The position numbers were made by a program, and so were the translations under genes. The notes beneath the pieces are model-generated. The model searched no databases and was not told the DNA's origin. It was given only the letters and a program-made list of their open reading frames with translations. A DNA stretch of 64,000 bases from Kitasatospora sp. MAA4 (GTDB lineage Bacteria; Actinomycetota; Actinomycetes; Streptomycetales; Streptomycetaceae), in the NCBI RefSeq assembly GCF_029893355.1, contig NZ_JARZAI010000018.1, forward strand, positions 118,513 to 182,512, written 5' to 3'. Below are positions 50,098-59,700 of the stretch, piece after piece (positions within the stretch are counted from its first letter, which is position 1; each line of letters starts with the position of its first letter).

Positions 50098-51558
50098 ATG
50101 ACCACGAGTACCAGCCCGGGCACGTCCTCGGGCGCTACGACTCCACAAGCAGCGGCACCGTCGGCGCCGCACTGGGCCGCACTACCGATCGTTCTGGTCG
50201 GCGTGTTCCTCAGCGGCCTGGACTTCTTCATCGTCAACGTCGCCATTCCCTCGATGCAGGCCGACCTGCACGCCAGTGAGGCGCAGATCCAGCTGATCGT
50301 CGCCAGCTACGCACTGATGTACGGCGTCGGGATGATCACCGGTGGCCGACTGGGCGACCTGTTCGGACGCCGGCGGATGTTCGCGCTGGCGATGACCATC
50401 TTCACCATCGCCTCGGCCGCCTGCGGCCTGGCACCCAACCCCGGCGCCCTGCTCGCCTTCCGCATGGTGCAGGGCGCGTCCGCCGCCCTGATGGCGCCGC
50501 AGGTCCTGGCCATCTTCACCACCGTCTACATCGGCGAGGCCCGGGCCCGCGCGATCAACTGGTACGGCGCGACCTCCGGCTTCGCGGCGGTGTTCGGCCA
50601 GCTGATCGGCGGCATCCTGATCAAGACCAACGTGTTCCACCTGGAGTGGCGCGGCTGCTTCCTGATCAACCTCCCGATCGGCCTGGCCGCGGCGGCGCTC
50701 GCGCTGAAGTACGTCCCCGAGTCCAAGGCCCCGGGCCGCCCGAAGCTGGACCTGGTCGGGATGATCCTGGTGACGCTGGCGCTGGCGGCGGTCTGCGTGC
50801 CGCTGATCGAGGGCCGGCAGCAGGGCTGGCCGCTGTGGAGCTGGATCTGCCTGGTCGCGGCGGTTCCGCTGTTCGTGATCTTCGCTCGGCAGCAGAACCG
50901 GGTCCGTGCCTCCGGGGCCGCGCCCTCGGTCGACTTCAGCCTGTTCCGTGAGCGGGCCTTCACCGCCGGCCTGGTCGCCCAGCTGACCTTCTGGACCAGC
51001 ATGGCGTCCTACTTCCTGGTCCTGGCGCTCTACCTGCAGAAGGGCCGCGGCCTGGAGCCGCTGAACTCCGGGCTGGTCTTCGGCGGGCTCGGACTCGGCT
51101 ACATCATCACCTCGCTGACGGCGCGCTTCGTCGCCGCCAAGCTCGGCCGGCAGACCATCGCGCTGGGCTGCGCGATCCGCATCGTCGCCCTGATCCTGCA
51201 GATCGTCACCGTCACCCAGATCGGCACCACCGGCAACATCATCTGGCTGGTCCCCGGACTGTTCCTGGACGGCGCCGGGATGGGTCTGGCCGTGGCGCCA
51301 CTGGCCTCGACCGTGCTCTCCCGGGTCACCCCCAAGAACGCCGGCTCCGCCGCCGGTGTGCTCACCACCGGCCTCCAGGTCGGCAACGGTCTCGGTGTGG
51401 CACTGATCGGGCTGATCTTCTACAACGTGCTGGCCCACACCACGGGGGCCGACGCCTACCCGCACGCCTTCACCGCCTGCCTGTACTACGTCCTCGGCAT
51501 CAGCGTGCTGCTCGGCCTGGTGGTCCAGGCCCTGCCGAAGACCCCGGGCGCCAAGTAA
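50098..51558 (+). CDS. MFS exporter, DHA2 family (candidate product efflux)
   Basis: 486 aa, 14 TM helices. VGVFLSGLDFFIVNVAIPSM, YGVGMITGGRLGDLFGRRRM (loop motif), and repeated GLG/GAGMGLAVAPLASTVLSR segments are typical of EmrB/QacA exporters. Its position inside the cluster next to a regulator suggests self-resistance by export, as VlmF does for valanimycin. CAGGAG precedes ATG 50098. Confidence 0.92.
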   Translation: MTTSTSPGTSSGATTPQAAAPSAPHWAALPIVLVGVFLSGLDFFIVNVAIPSMQADLHASEAQIQLIVASYALMYGVGMITGGRLGDLFGRRRMFALAMTIFTIASAACGLAPNPGALLAFRMVQGASAALMAPQVLAIFTTVYIGEARARAINWYGATSGFAAVFGQLIGGILIKTNVFHLEWRGCFLINLPIGLAAAALALKYVPESKAPGRPKLDLVGMILVTLALAAVCVPLIEGRQQGWPLWSWICLVAAVPLFVIFARQQNRVRASGAAPSVDFSLFRERAFTAGLVAQLTFWTSMASYFLVLALYLQKGRGLEPLNSGLVFGGLGLGYIITSLTARFVAAKLGRQTIALGCAIRIVALILQIVTVTQIGTTGNIIWLVPGLFLDGAGMGLAVAPLASTVLSRVTPKNAGSAAGVLTTGLQVGNGLGVALIGLIFYNVLAHTTGADAYPHAFTACLYYVLGISVLLGLVVQALPKTPGAK

Positions 51559-51581
51559 ACGAGGAAGAGGAACAACACGAC

Positions 51582-51956
51582 ATGAGCGACCTGAACGACC
51601 TGAACGCCTTCGCCGAGCGCTACATCGCGGTGTGGAACGAGCCGGACGCGGAGCTGCGCCGCAAGGGCATCGCCGCCCTGTTCGCCGCGGACTCGGTGCA
51701 CTACACCCCCTCTCAGGAGGTGCGGGGGCACGCCGAGCTGGACGTCCGGATCACCAAGGCCTTCGACACCTGGGTCAGGCCCGGGGAGTACGTCTTCCGG
51801 GCCGTCCCCAACGCGAACGGCCACCACAACTCGGTGCGGTTCAACTGGGAGATGGTCCACCTCGCCTCGAAGGAGGCGGTTTCGGTCGGTTTCGACTTCA
51901 TCGTCCTCGACCAGGACGGCCTGATCAAGAGCGACCACCAGTTCGTCGACCGCTGA
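51582..51956 (+). CDS. NTF2-like (SnoaL-type) protein A
   Basis: 124 aa with the NTF2 cone fold: FAERYIAVWNEPDAELRRKG, IAALFAADSVHYTPSQEVRG, RITKAFDTWVRPGEYVFRAV and HHNSVRFNWEMVHLASKEAV. Such proteins act as small cyclases, isomerases or hydrolases. A homologue is encoded at 52105, and both share the WNEPD and GHHN phrases. It follows the exporter by 23 bp and ends at a strong terminator. Confidence 0.88.
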   Translation: MSDLNDLNAFAERYIAVWNEPDAELRRKGIAALFAADSVHYTPSQEVRGHAELDVRITKAFDTWVRPGEYVFRAVPNANGHHNSVRFNWEMVHLASKEAVSVGFDFIVLDQDGLIKSDHQFVDR

Positions 51957-51968
51957 TCCGATCCACCG

Positions 51969-52002
51969 AGGGCCGCACGCGATTTCGCGTGCGGCCCTTT
52001 TT
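51969..52002 (+). terminator. Classical rho-independent terminator
   Basis: AGGGCCGCACGCGA pairs perfectly with TCGCGTGCGGCCCT around TT and is followed by a run of five T in total. It ends the exporter/NTF2-A unit just before the SARP box at 52026. Confidence 0.92.
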
Positions 52003-52025
52003 CGCGTTTCCGGACCCGCCGTCCA

Positions 52026-52068
52026 GTCAGGGAAGCGTCAGGGGCCCGTCATGGCCCGTTGCGATAGT
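52026..52068 (+). promoter_or_regulatory. SARP-type promoter of the NTF2-B/CCR operon
   Basis: GTCAGGG (52026), GTCAGGG (52037) and GTCATGG (52048) at 11-bp period, then exactly 8 bp to the -10 hexamer GATAGT (52063-52068). Geometry is identical to the tRNA and serS promoters. Confidence 0.82.
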
Positions 52069-52104
52069 GGACACACAGTGGCACCAGACAGGAGGCGGAA
52101 ATCC

Positions 52105-52596
52105 ATGCTCGGACGGAATGCGCTCGTAGAACGCTGGATCGGCCTGTGGAACGAGCCGGACGACAATGTCCGCCGAAAGGCGGTCGAGGACCTGTTCGCC
52201 CCCGACGCCGTCTATTCCATGTTCAATCAGGATCCGTTCGTCGGGCACGATGCGATATTCAAGCAAGTGACCATGGCGCACGCCATCTACATTCCCCGGG
52301 GATTCCACTTCCGGTCGCAGAACAACGCGCTCGGCCACCACAACCTGGTGCGCTTCGGCTGGGCCATGCTGGGCGTCGCCGACGGCGAGACCGACATGCT
52401 CGGCAGCGACGTCCTGGTGCTGGACGAGTCCGGACGCATCACCGCGGACTACCAGTTCCACGACAAGCTCTCCACCATGCCCTACGGCGAGCTGCCCTAC
52501 GCCGACGAGATGCTGCCGGGGTTCTTCACCCCCGAGGAGATCACCCACTACCGCCAGGTCTTCGACCGCTTCCGGGCCACCCCGCCGCGGATCTGA
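52105..52596 (+). CDS. NTF2-like (SnoaL-type) protein B
   Basis: 163 aa from ATG 52105 with GGAGG upstream; an extended frame from 52051 would run back through the promoter and is rejected. ALVERWIGLWNEPDDNVRRK, VEDLFAPDAVYSMFNQDPF, NNALGHHNLVRFGWAMLGVA and an additional C-terminal helix (FFTPEEITHYRQVFDRF) absent from protein A. First gene of the CCR operon; the substrate is unknown. Confidence 0.88.
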   Translation: MLGRNALVERWIGLWNEPDDNVRRKAVEDLFAPDAVYSMFNQDPFVGHDAIFKQVTMAHAIYIPRGFHFRSQNNALGHHNLVRFGWAMLGVADGETDMLGSDVLVLDESGRITADYQFHDKLSTMPYGELPYADEMLPGFFTPEEITHYRQVFDRFRATPPRI

Positions 52597-52617
52597 CCCA
52601 GAAACAGGAGAATCTCC

Positions 52618-53967
52618 GTGGACTCTCTGAGTGCAGCCGTGCTGGCCGGCGCCCCGCCCGAGCAGCTGGAGCGGGAGCCGCTCCCGCAGGACTACCTGGC
52701 GGCCCACATCCGCGCCGAGGACGTCGGGATGTTCCGGGGCACGGACGACAAGGACGTCCGCAAGTCCCTGCACGTCGGCCGGGTGCCGATGCCGGAACTC
52801 GCCCCGGACGAGGTGCTGGTCGCGGTCATGGCCAGCTCGATCAACTACAACACCGTGTGGTCGGCGATGTTCGAGCCCGTCCCCACCTTCGACTTCCTGC
52901 GCCGGTACGGCCGCCAGGGGGGCTTCGCCGCCCGCCACGACCTGCCGCACCACGTGGTCGGCTCCGACGCGGCCGGCGTGATCGTCCGAGCCGGGGTCGG
53001 CGTGCGCCGCTGGAAGGTGGGCGACCGGGTCGTGGTGAGCCCCGCCCACGTGGACGACCAGGACCCCGCGGCGCACGGCGACGGCATGATGAGCGGCGAG
53101 CAGCGCGCCTGGGGCTTCGAGACCAACTTCGGCGCGCTGGCCCACTACACGGTGGCCCGGTCGAGCCAACTCCTGCCCAAGCCCGAGCACTTGACCTGGG
53201 AGGAGGCCGCCTCCATCCCGCTCTGCGGCGGCACCGCCTACCGGATGCTGGTCGGTGAGCACGGCGCCCGGATCAAGCAGGGCGACATCGTGCTGATCTG
53301 GGGCGCCACCGGCGGCCTGGGTGCCTACGCGGTGCAGCTGGTGAAGAACGGCGGCGGCATTCCGGTCGGCGTCGTCAGTTCGCCGGAGAAGGCCCAACTG
53401 CTGCGCGCTCTGGGCTGCGACGTGGTGATCGACCGCGCCGAGCTGGGCCTGGACAGCGCGGACCCGCTGACGCCCGAGCGCACCATCGAGCTGGGCAAGC
53501 GCCTGGGTCGGGCGATCCGCGCGGCGGTGGGCGAGGACCCGCACGTCGTCTTCGACTACGTCGGACGGGCCACCTTCGGGCTCTCGGTGTTCGTGGTGCG
53601 CCGCGGCGGAGTGGTCGTCACCTGCGGCTCCAGCACCGGGTTCCAGCACGAGTACGACAACCGCTACCTGTGGATGAACCTCAAGCGGATCGTCGGAAGC
53701 CACATCGCCAATCTCCAGGAGATGGCCGAGTTCAACCGGCTCGTGCAGCTCGGCCGGATCGTGCCGGCCCTGTCGCAGGTCTACCCGCTCGCCGAGGTCG
53801 GTGAGGCCGCCCGGCTCGTGCAGACCAACCGCCACCTCGGCAAGGTCGGCGTGCTCGCCCTCGCCCCCGAACCGGGCCTCGGGGTCAGCGACCCCGCACT
53901 GCGGGCCGCGATCGGCGCCAAGCGGCTCGCCCCGCTGCGCCTCACCAGCCCCACCCACGAAAGGTGA
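52618..53967 (+). CDS. ccr: Crotonyl-CoA carboxylase/reductase
   Basis: 449 aa MDR-family CCR, the usual length. Family phrases: FRGTDDKDVRKSLHVG, MASSINYNTVWSAMFEP, HHVVGSDAAGVIVRAG, WGFETNFGALAHYTVARSSQ, the NADPH site IWGATGGLGAYAVQLVKNGG, and TCGSSTGFQHEYDNRYLWM. It reductively carboxylates an alpha,beta-unsaturated acyl-CoA to an alkylmalonyl-CoA, a branched extender unit. The following KAS III and 3-hydroxyacyl-CoA dehydrogenase genes would make its enoyl substrate. GTG 52618 with CAGGAG upstream. Confidence 0.95.
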   Translation: MDSLSAAVLAGAPPEQLEREPLPQDYLAAHIRAEDVGMFRGTDDKDVRKSLHVGRVPMPELAPDEVLVAVMASSINYNTVWSAMFEPVPTFDFLRRYGRQGGFAARHDLPHHVVGSDAAGVIVRAGVGVRRWKVGDRVVVSPAHVDDQDPAAHGDGMMSGEQRAWGFETNFGALAHYTVARSSQLLPKPEHLTWEEAASIPLCGGTAYRMLVGEHGARIKQGDIVLIWGATGGLGAYAVQLVKNGGGIPVGVVSSPEKAQLLRALGCDVVIDRAELGLDSADPLTPERTIELGKRLGRAIRAAVGEDPHVVFDYVGRATFGLSVFVVRRGGVVVTCGSSTGFQHEYDNRYLWMNLKRIVGSHIANLQEMAEFNRLVQLGRIVPALSQVYPLAEVGEAARLVQTNRHLGKVGVLALAPEPGLGVSDPALRAAIGAKRLAPLRLTSPTHER

Positions 53968-53975
53968 CCGCGACC

Positions 53976-54983
53976 ATGGCCGACGCCGAGCAGCACGCCT
54001 CCGGAATTCTGGGCACCGGCTCCTACCTGCCCAAGCAGGAGATCGACAACACCGAGGTGGCCGCGCGTACCGGCGTCAGCGAGGAGTGGATCGCGCGCAA
54101 GACCGAGATCCTCTGCCGGCGCTACGCGGCGCCCGACGAGGCCACCTCGGACCTCGCGGCCCAGGCCGGCGAAGCCGCCCTGGCGCAGGCGGGACTCGCC
54201 GCCGAGGAGATCGACTACCTGATCGTCTCCACCTCGACCGGGGACTCGCCGCAACCCCCGACCAGCACACTGGTCCAGCACCTGCTGGGCGCCCGGCGGG
54301 CGGCCTGCCTGGACGTCAACGTCGTGTGCAGCGGCTTCGTCTACGCGCTGGCCCTGGCGCACAGTCTGACCAGCACGCACCCGGGGCGGCGGGCCCTGGT
54401 GATCGCCGCCGACGTCTACTCGCGGATCCTGGACTTCGACGACCACCGGACCGCGACCCTGCTCGGCGACGGCGCGGGCGCCGCGGTGGTCGGCCCGGTG
54501 CCGGCCCCCTACGGCTTCCTCGACTTCGGCCTCTCCAGCCGTGGTGACGCCCACCGGCTGATCCGGGTGGAGGCCGGCGGCAGTCGGCTCCCAGCCTCGC
54601 ACCAGACGGTGGACGAGGGCGGCCACTTCTTCCGGATGGACGGGCGCGGCGTCAGCGAGTTCGTGATGGAGAACGTGCCGGGTGCCGTGGCCGACCTGGT
54701 CGCCGGCGCCGGCGTCCGCCTGGACGAGGTCGACCACCTGGTCCCGCACCAGGCCAACGGGGTGCTGCTGCGACAGCTGGTCGAACTGATCGGCGTGCCC
54801 AACGCCCGCACGCACCGCACGCTGGAGCGCTACGGCAACGTCGGCAGCGCCTCCGTCGCGGTCGCGCTGGACGACGCCAACCGCTCCGGCGCGCTGCGGA
54901 ACGGCGACCTGGTGGTGCTCGCCGGGTTCGGCGGGGGCATGGCGATCGGCACCGGCCTGCTGCGCTGGGGAGTTGCGGCATGA
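53976..54983 (+). CDS. Second KAS III-like ketosynthase
   Basis: 335 aa. GTGSYLPKQEIDNTEVAART, the catalytic Cys in NVVCSGFVYA (about 117), His in HQANGVLL (about 256), Asn in YGNVGSASVAVAL. ATG 53976 has AAGGTGA 8 bp upstream; GTG 53964 overlapping the CCR stop is the alternative. Encoded next to the CCR and the dehydrogenase, it probably makes the 3-ketoacyl thioester that is reduced, dehydrated and carboxylated to the extender unit. Confidence 0.92.
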   Translation: MADAEQHASGILGTGSYLPKQEIDNTEVAARTGVSEEWIARKTEILCRRYAAPDEATSDLAAQAGEAALAQAGLAAEEIDYLIVSTSTGDSPQPPTSTLVQHLLGARRAACLDVNVVCSGFVYALALAHSLTSTHPGRRALVIAADVYSRILDFDDHRTATLLGDGAGAAVVGPVPAPYGFLDFGLSSRGDAHRLIRVEAGGSRLPASHQTVDEGGHFFRMDGRGVSEFVMENVPGAVADLVAGAGVRLDEVDHLVPHQANGVLLRQLVELIGVPNARTHRTLERYGNVGSASVAVALDDANRSGALRNGDLVVLAGFGGGMAIGTGLLRWGVAA

Positions 54984-55849
54984 GCGCGCCGGCGGGGATC
55001 CACCGGGTCGGCGTGGTCGGCTGCGGCGCGATGGGCTCCGGCATCGCCGAGGTCTGCGCGGGCGCCGGGCTCGACGTCCGGGTGGCGGTCCGGACGCCCG
55101 ACGCGCTGGAGGCGGGCCGGGGCCGGCTGCTGCGCTCACTCGACCGGTCCGTGCGTAAGGGACGGCTCTCGGAGCAGCAGCGTGGCGCCCTGCTGGCCCG
55201 GGTGGAGTTCAGCACGGACCTGGCCGACCTGGCCGACCGCCAGCTGGTGGTCGAGGCGATCCGCGAACAGGAGGAGGACAAGGTCCAACTCTTCGCCCAG
55301 CTCGACAAACTGGTCACCGCGGACGACGCGATCCTGGCCTCCAACACCTCCTCCGTCCCCATCGTCCGGCTCGCGCTGGCCACCGGCCGCCCCGGCCAGG
55401 TGCTCGGTCTGCACTTCTTCAGTCCCGTCCCGGCGATGCCGCTGGTGGAACTGATCGGCTCGCCCTTCACCGGAGCCGAGGCCCACGAGCGGGCGCGGCT
55501 GTTCGTCGGCGAGGTGCTCGGCAAGACGGCGATCCTCAGCCCCGACCGGACCGGCTTCGTGGTGAACGCGCTGCTGATCCCCTACCTCCTGAACGCGATC
55601 CGGATGGTGCAGTCGGGACTGGTGTCGGCCGAGACGGTCGACCAGGGCATGGTGCTGGGCTGCTCGCACCCGGTCGGGCCGCTCAAGCTGGCCGACCTGA
55701 TCGGCCTGGACGTGGTGGCCCAGATCGCCGCGGCGCTGCACGACGAGTTCGGCGAGCCGCAGTACGCGGCGCCCGACCTGCTCTCCCGGATGGTCGCGGG
55801 CGGCCTGCTCGGCCGGAAGTCGGGACGCGGCTTCTACGCCCACCCCTGA
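54980..55849 (+). CDS. 3-hydroxyacyl-CoA dehydrogenase
   Basis: 289 aa, standard 3-HCDH/HBDH: IHRVGVVGCGAMGSGIAEVC (NAD(P) site), LVVEAIREQEEDKVQLFAQL, ILASNTSSVPIVRLA, GLHFFSPVPAMPLVELI (catalytic His) and RTGFVVNALLIPYLLNAIRM. It reduces a 3-ketoacyl-CoA in extender-unit synthesis. ATGA overlap with the KAS III gene. A perfect palindrome terminates the operon. Confidence 0.95.
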   Translation: MSAPAGIHRVGVVGCGAMGSGIAEVCAGAGLDVRVAVRTPDALEAGRGRLLRSLDRSVRKGRLSEQQRGALLARVEFSTDLADLADRQLVVEAIREQEEDKVQLFAQLDKLVTADDAILASNTSSVPIVRLALATGRPGQVLGLHFFSPVPAMPLVELIGSPFTGAEAHERARLFVGEVLGKTAILSPDRTGFVVNALLIPYLLNAIRMVQSGLVSAETVDQGMVLGCSHPVGPLKLADLIGLDVVAQIAAALHDEFGEPQYAAPDLLSRMVAGGLLGRKSGRGFYAHP

Positions 55850-55860
55850 CGTGCGACAGG

Positions 55861-55898
55861 CGCAGGCCCGGTCCCCCGCGCGGGGGACCGGGCCTGCG
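55861..55898. terminator. Perfect 38-bp palindrome, bidirectional terminator
   Basis: CGCAGGCCCGGTCCCCCGC followed by its exact reverse complement, between the convergent dehydrogenase and thioesterase genes. Very stable; serves both strands. Confidence 0.88.
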
Positions 55899-55905
55899 GC
55901 GGTTC

Positions 55906-56667
55906 TCAGCGCCCCGCGTGCCGGCGCAGCAGCTGGGCGAGGTCCATGGCGATGGCCGGGGCCTCCCGGTCCAGGAAGAAGTGCCCGCCGGGGAAGACCC
56001 GGCCCCCCAGGTAGGCCTCCGTCCGCGCGGCCCAGGAGGCCAGCGCGTCGGGGGCCATCAGCGGGTCGCTCGCGCCGGCGTAGCCGGCCAGCGGGGCGCG
56101 GATGACGCCGCGGTCGTCCCGGTAGCCCTCGCAGAGGCTGATGTCCGCGCGCATCGCCGGGACGGCCAGCGCCAACCAGTCCGCGTCCGCGCCGACGGCG
56201 TCCGGCGGCAGTGCGCCCAAGGCCGCCAGTTCGGCGACCAGTTCGGCGTCGGTCAGCTCCGCGTGGTGACGCGCCGGCATGGTGAACTCCTCGGGCGCCC
56301 AGCCGGCCGCGCCCACCACCGAGGGGCCGGGCAGGCCCGACCGCTCCAGGCGTACGGCCAGCCGGTACGCGATCAGCGCGCCCATGGAATGCCCGAAGAA
56401 GCCGAAGGGACGTCCGTCGTCCTCGGCCGCGACCAGCTCGGCCAAGGCGTCCAGCAGCGGATCCAGCTCGGTGAACAGGTCTTCGTCAAACCTCTCCTGA
56501 CGACCCGTCAACTGAACGCACTGCACCGCGATGTCGGACGGAAAAAGCCGCGGCCACGCGTGGTACATCGACGCGCCGCCTCCGGCGCAGTGGAACAGGA
56601 ACAGCCGGAGCGGAGCCTCGACCGAGGCCGTCTCCGGCTGGAGCCAACCGCTGAGCGGCGCAGGCAT
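55906..56667 (-). CDS. Type II thioesterase
   Basis: 253 aa alpha/beta hydrolase of the PKS/NRPS type II TE family: LRLFLFHCAGGGASMYHAWP, VQLTGRQERFDEDLF, the nucleophile elbow FFGHSMGALIAYRLA and the catalytic His in FPGGHFFLDRE. It removes aberrant acyl groups from carrier proteins or releases products. Encoded 83 bp downstream of the PKS gene on the same strand. The PKS has no internal TE, so release by this enzyme is possible. Confidence 0.93.
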   Translation of the reverse strand: MPAPLSGWLQPETASVEAPLRLFLFHCAGGGASMYHAWPRLFPSDIAVQCVQLTGRQERFDEDLFTELDPLLDALAELVAAEDDGRPFGFFGHSMGALIAYRLAVRLERSGLPGPSVVGAAGWAPEEFTMPARHHAELTDAELVAELAALGALPPDAVGADADWLALAVPAMRADISLCEGYRDDRGVIRAPLAGYAGASDPLMAPDALASWAARTEAYLGGRVFPGGHFFLDREAPAIAMDLAQLLRRHAGR

Positions 56668-56750
56668 GGGATGGACCTCCTTGGACGGATGCCCGGACGG
56701 CCGTGGGGCGTCGTCCGGGCATCCGATCGGTTGGGCGGGGGTGGACTCGG

Positions 56751-59700
56751 TCAGGCGACGGGCTCCGGACTGAGCCGCCGGTCCAGGAACTCGGCCAGCA
56801 GCTCGACAGACGGGTGCTGGAGCACCGAGGCGGCCGGCAGGCCCAGTCCGAGCGCGCCCTCGATGCGGGCCCTGAGCTGGGTCGCCAGCAGGGAGTTGAG
56901 CCCCAGCTGGATGAAGCGGGTGCTGCGCTCCACCGAGTCGGCGTCGTCGATCTCGATGACCTCGGCCAGCAGCGTGCGGACGAGCGTCTCCAGCGCGTCC
57001 AGCCGCTGCCGGCGGGGGCCGGCGAGCAGACCCTCGATCTCGGCCTCGTCCAGCGCGCCGGCCTCACCCGCCGCCGCCGCGGTCTCCGGGAGCCGGGCGA
57101 AGGCCAGCCCCTCCAGTTCGAAGACCGGCTGCTCACCCTCCAGCAGCAGCAGCGCCGCCGTGAACTCGGCGTCGGGCCGGTCCCCGGGCCCGATCCGCAG
57201 CACCGCGCGCAGGGTGTCCGCCTTGGGCTTCTTGAACAGGCGGAATCCCGCACAGCGCACCGCCACGTACCCGGTGGTGCCGTCGACCACCGCCGCGAGG
57301 GTGTGGGTCGCGGCGTCCATCAGCGTCGGCGGCAGATGCCCGACGGCATCGGCCGGCACCCCGGCCACCTCGCCGACGACCAGGTCCGCGCCGACCCGGC
57401 CGGCCCAGCGCAGCTGCCGGAACCGCGGACCGTAGTCCAGGCCCAGGCTGCGGTAGACGGCGTAGACGGCGTCGGCGTCCAGGCGCTGCTCGGGCTCCAG
57501 CGCGGCGGCGGCGCGCAGCTCCGGCGCGCAGTCGTCCTCGCCCCGACGCGGGCCGAAGCGGGCCGTGAGCAGCACCCGTTCACCCTCCGCACCGCGGTGG
57601 GCGATCTCGACCGCGTCCCCCTCGGCGAGGCGGATCCGCAGTTCGACGGCGGCGTCGCCGGACAGGAACAGGGTCTCGTGGAACACCAGCTCCTCGACGG
57701 CGCGCCGGGTCTCCCCGTACACGGCGTCCTGGAGTGCGAGCAGGGTCTCCAGATAGCCGGCCACCGGGTAGAACGACCGGCCGCCCACGGTGTGTTCGGC
57801 GAGGTACGCCGGGTGGTGGGCGCTGATCCGGGTGCTGAACTCGCGCAGCGTGCCCTGCCCGGTGAGCGCCACCTCCTCGCCGAGCAGCGGGTGCACCGCC
57901 CGCTGCGCCCCGAGGCCGGCGACCTGCCGGTGCCGGGTGGCGTCGTTGGGCAGCCAGTAGCGCTTGCGGTCGAAGGCGTAGTGCGGCAGCACGGCGGCGG
58001 CTCGCTCGCGCCCGGTGTGCACCGCACGCCAGTTGACCGGCAGCCCGGTGAGGTAGAGCTCGGCCAGCGCCTGGCGGATCGTGTCGGCCTCGGCGTCCTC
58101 CGGGTGCGCGCTCACCAGCCAGGCGTTCTTCTGGGCGGCGACGCACTGCGCGGCCGGCGTGGTCAGTGCGCTGGAGGGTCCGATCTCGATGAACACGTGG
58201 CGGCCGCGACGCTCGATCGCGCGCATGCCGTCCGCGAAGTTCAGGGTCTCGCACAGGTGCCGGATCCAGTAGTCGGGCGTGGAGAGTTCGCTCGGCCGGG
58301 CGACCTGCCCGGTGACGTTGGAGACCAGCGTGAACTCCGGCTCCCGGAAGGTGATCTCCCGCAGCACCGCTCGCAGCGGCTCGGCGATCTCGGCCATCAG
58401 CGAGGAGTGCGAGGCGACCGGCACGTTCAGCTCGGTCACCTGGTAGCCGCGCTCGCGCAGGTCGGCACAGGCGCGGTCCAGCGACTCGCGTCCGCCGGAC
58501 AGCACGCACTGCCCGGGCGAGTTCACCGCACCGATGCCCAGGTCCTGGTAGGGCGCGAGCAGCGGTTCGATCTCCGACGCCTCGGCGGCCACGGCCGCCA
58601 TGCCGCCGGGCACGGTCAGCGTGGCCAGCAGCGCGCCGCGCGCCGCCATCAGCCTGGCGGCGTCCGGCACGTCGAACAGCCCGGCCACCGTCGCGGCGAT
58701 CAACTCGCCCGTGCTGTGGCCGATCAGCACACTCGGCCGCACGCCCCAGGAGAGCCACAGCCGGGCCAGCGCGTACTCGAAGGTGAACATCAGCGGCTGG
58801 TTGTAGCGCAGATCGTGGAAGGTCCCGGGGTCCGCGCCCCGGTCGATCAGCAGCTCCCGGATCGAGAGGCCGACCAGCGGCTCGAAGATCCGGTCGCAGG
58901 CGTCCACCTGCTCCCGGAAGACCGGGAACTGCGCGTAGAGAGCGCTGCCCATCCCGGGCTGCTGCGCACCGGAGCCGGAGAACAGGAAGGCCGTCCTGCG
59001 CAGCTCCCCGGAGCGCGGACCGTCCTGGTCCGCCCGAGCCAGCTCGCGTTCCAGCAGTGCGGAGAGCTCGGCCCGGTCGTGCACCACGCCGGCCACCCGG
59101 TACGGGAAGTGCGCGCGGCCCACGTTGCCGGTGTAGCAGAGGTCCGCGGTGTCCGCCTCCGGATGGGCGGCCAGGAACTCCTGGTAGCGCCGCAGTTGGA
59201 GCTTGAGAGCACGGCGGCTCTTCGCCGAGACGGTGAAGACCTGCGACTCGGCCGCCGACCTCCTGGGCTCCTCACCGGCGGTCGGCGCCTGCTCCAGCAC
59301 CGCCGCGCCGATCGCGCCCGCGAAGCCGAAGCCGTTGATCACCGCGCGACGCACCGGCACGTCCCACTTCTTGCCGCCCTGCGCCAGTTCGACCGGGTAG
59401 CTGTCCCACGGGATGCGCCGCGACGGGGTGTTCACCAGGTGCGGGAAGAAGCTGCCGGCCCGCATCTGCAGCACGGTCTTCACCACGCCACCGATCCCGG
59501 CAGCGGGTTCCATGTGACCGAGGTTGGTCTTGAGCGAGCCCACGACCACCGGGTTCTCCTTGGAGTGCGAAGCGCCGAACACCCCGTTGATGGTTCCCAT
59601 CTCGATGGGATCGCCCAGCGGGGTGCCGGTGCCGTGTGCCTCCACGTACTGGATGTCGCCCGACGTCAGTTGCGCGTTGGCCAGCGCCGACCGGATGACG

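Noticed and set aside
52051..52104. Extended start of NTF2-like protein B at 52051
   Set aside because: This ATG lies inside the SARP box and -10 region; ATG 52105 has GGAGG and begins at the fold's first helix.
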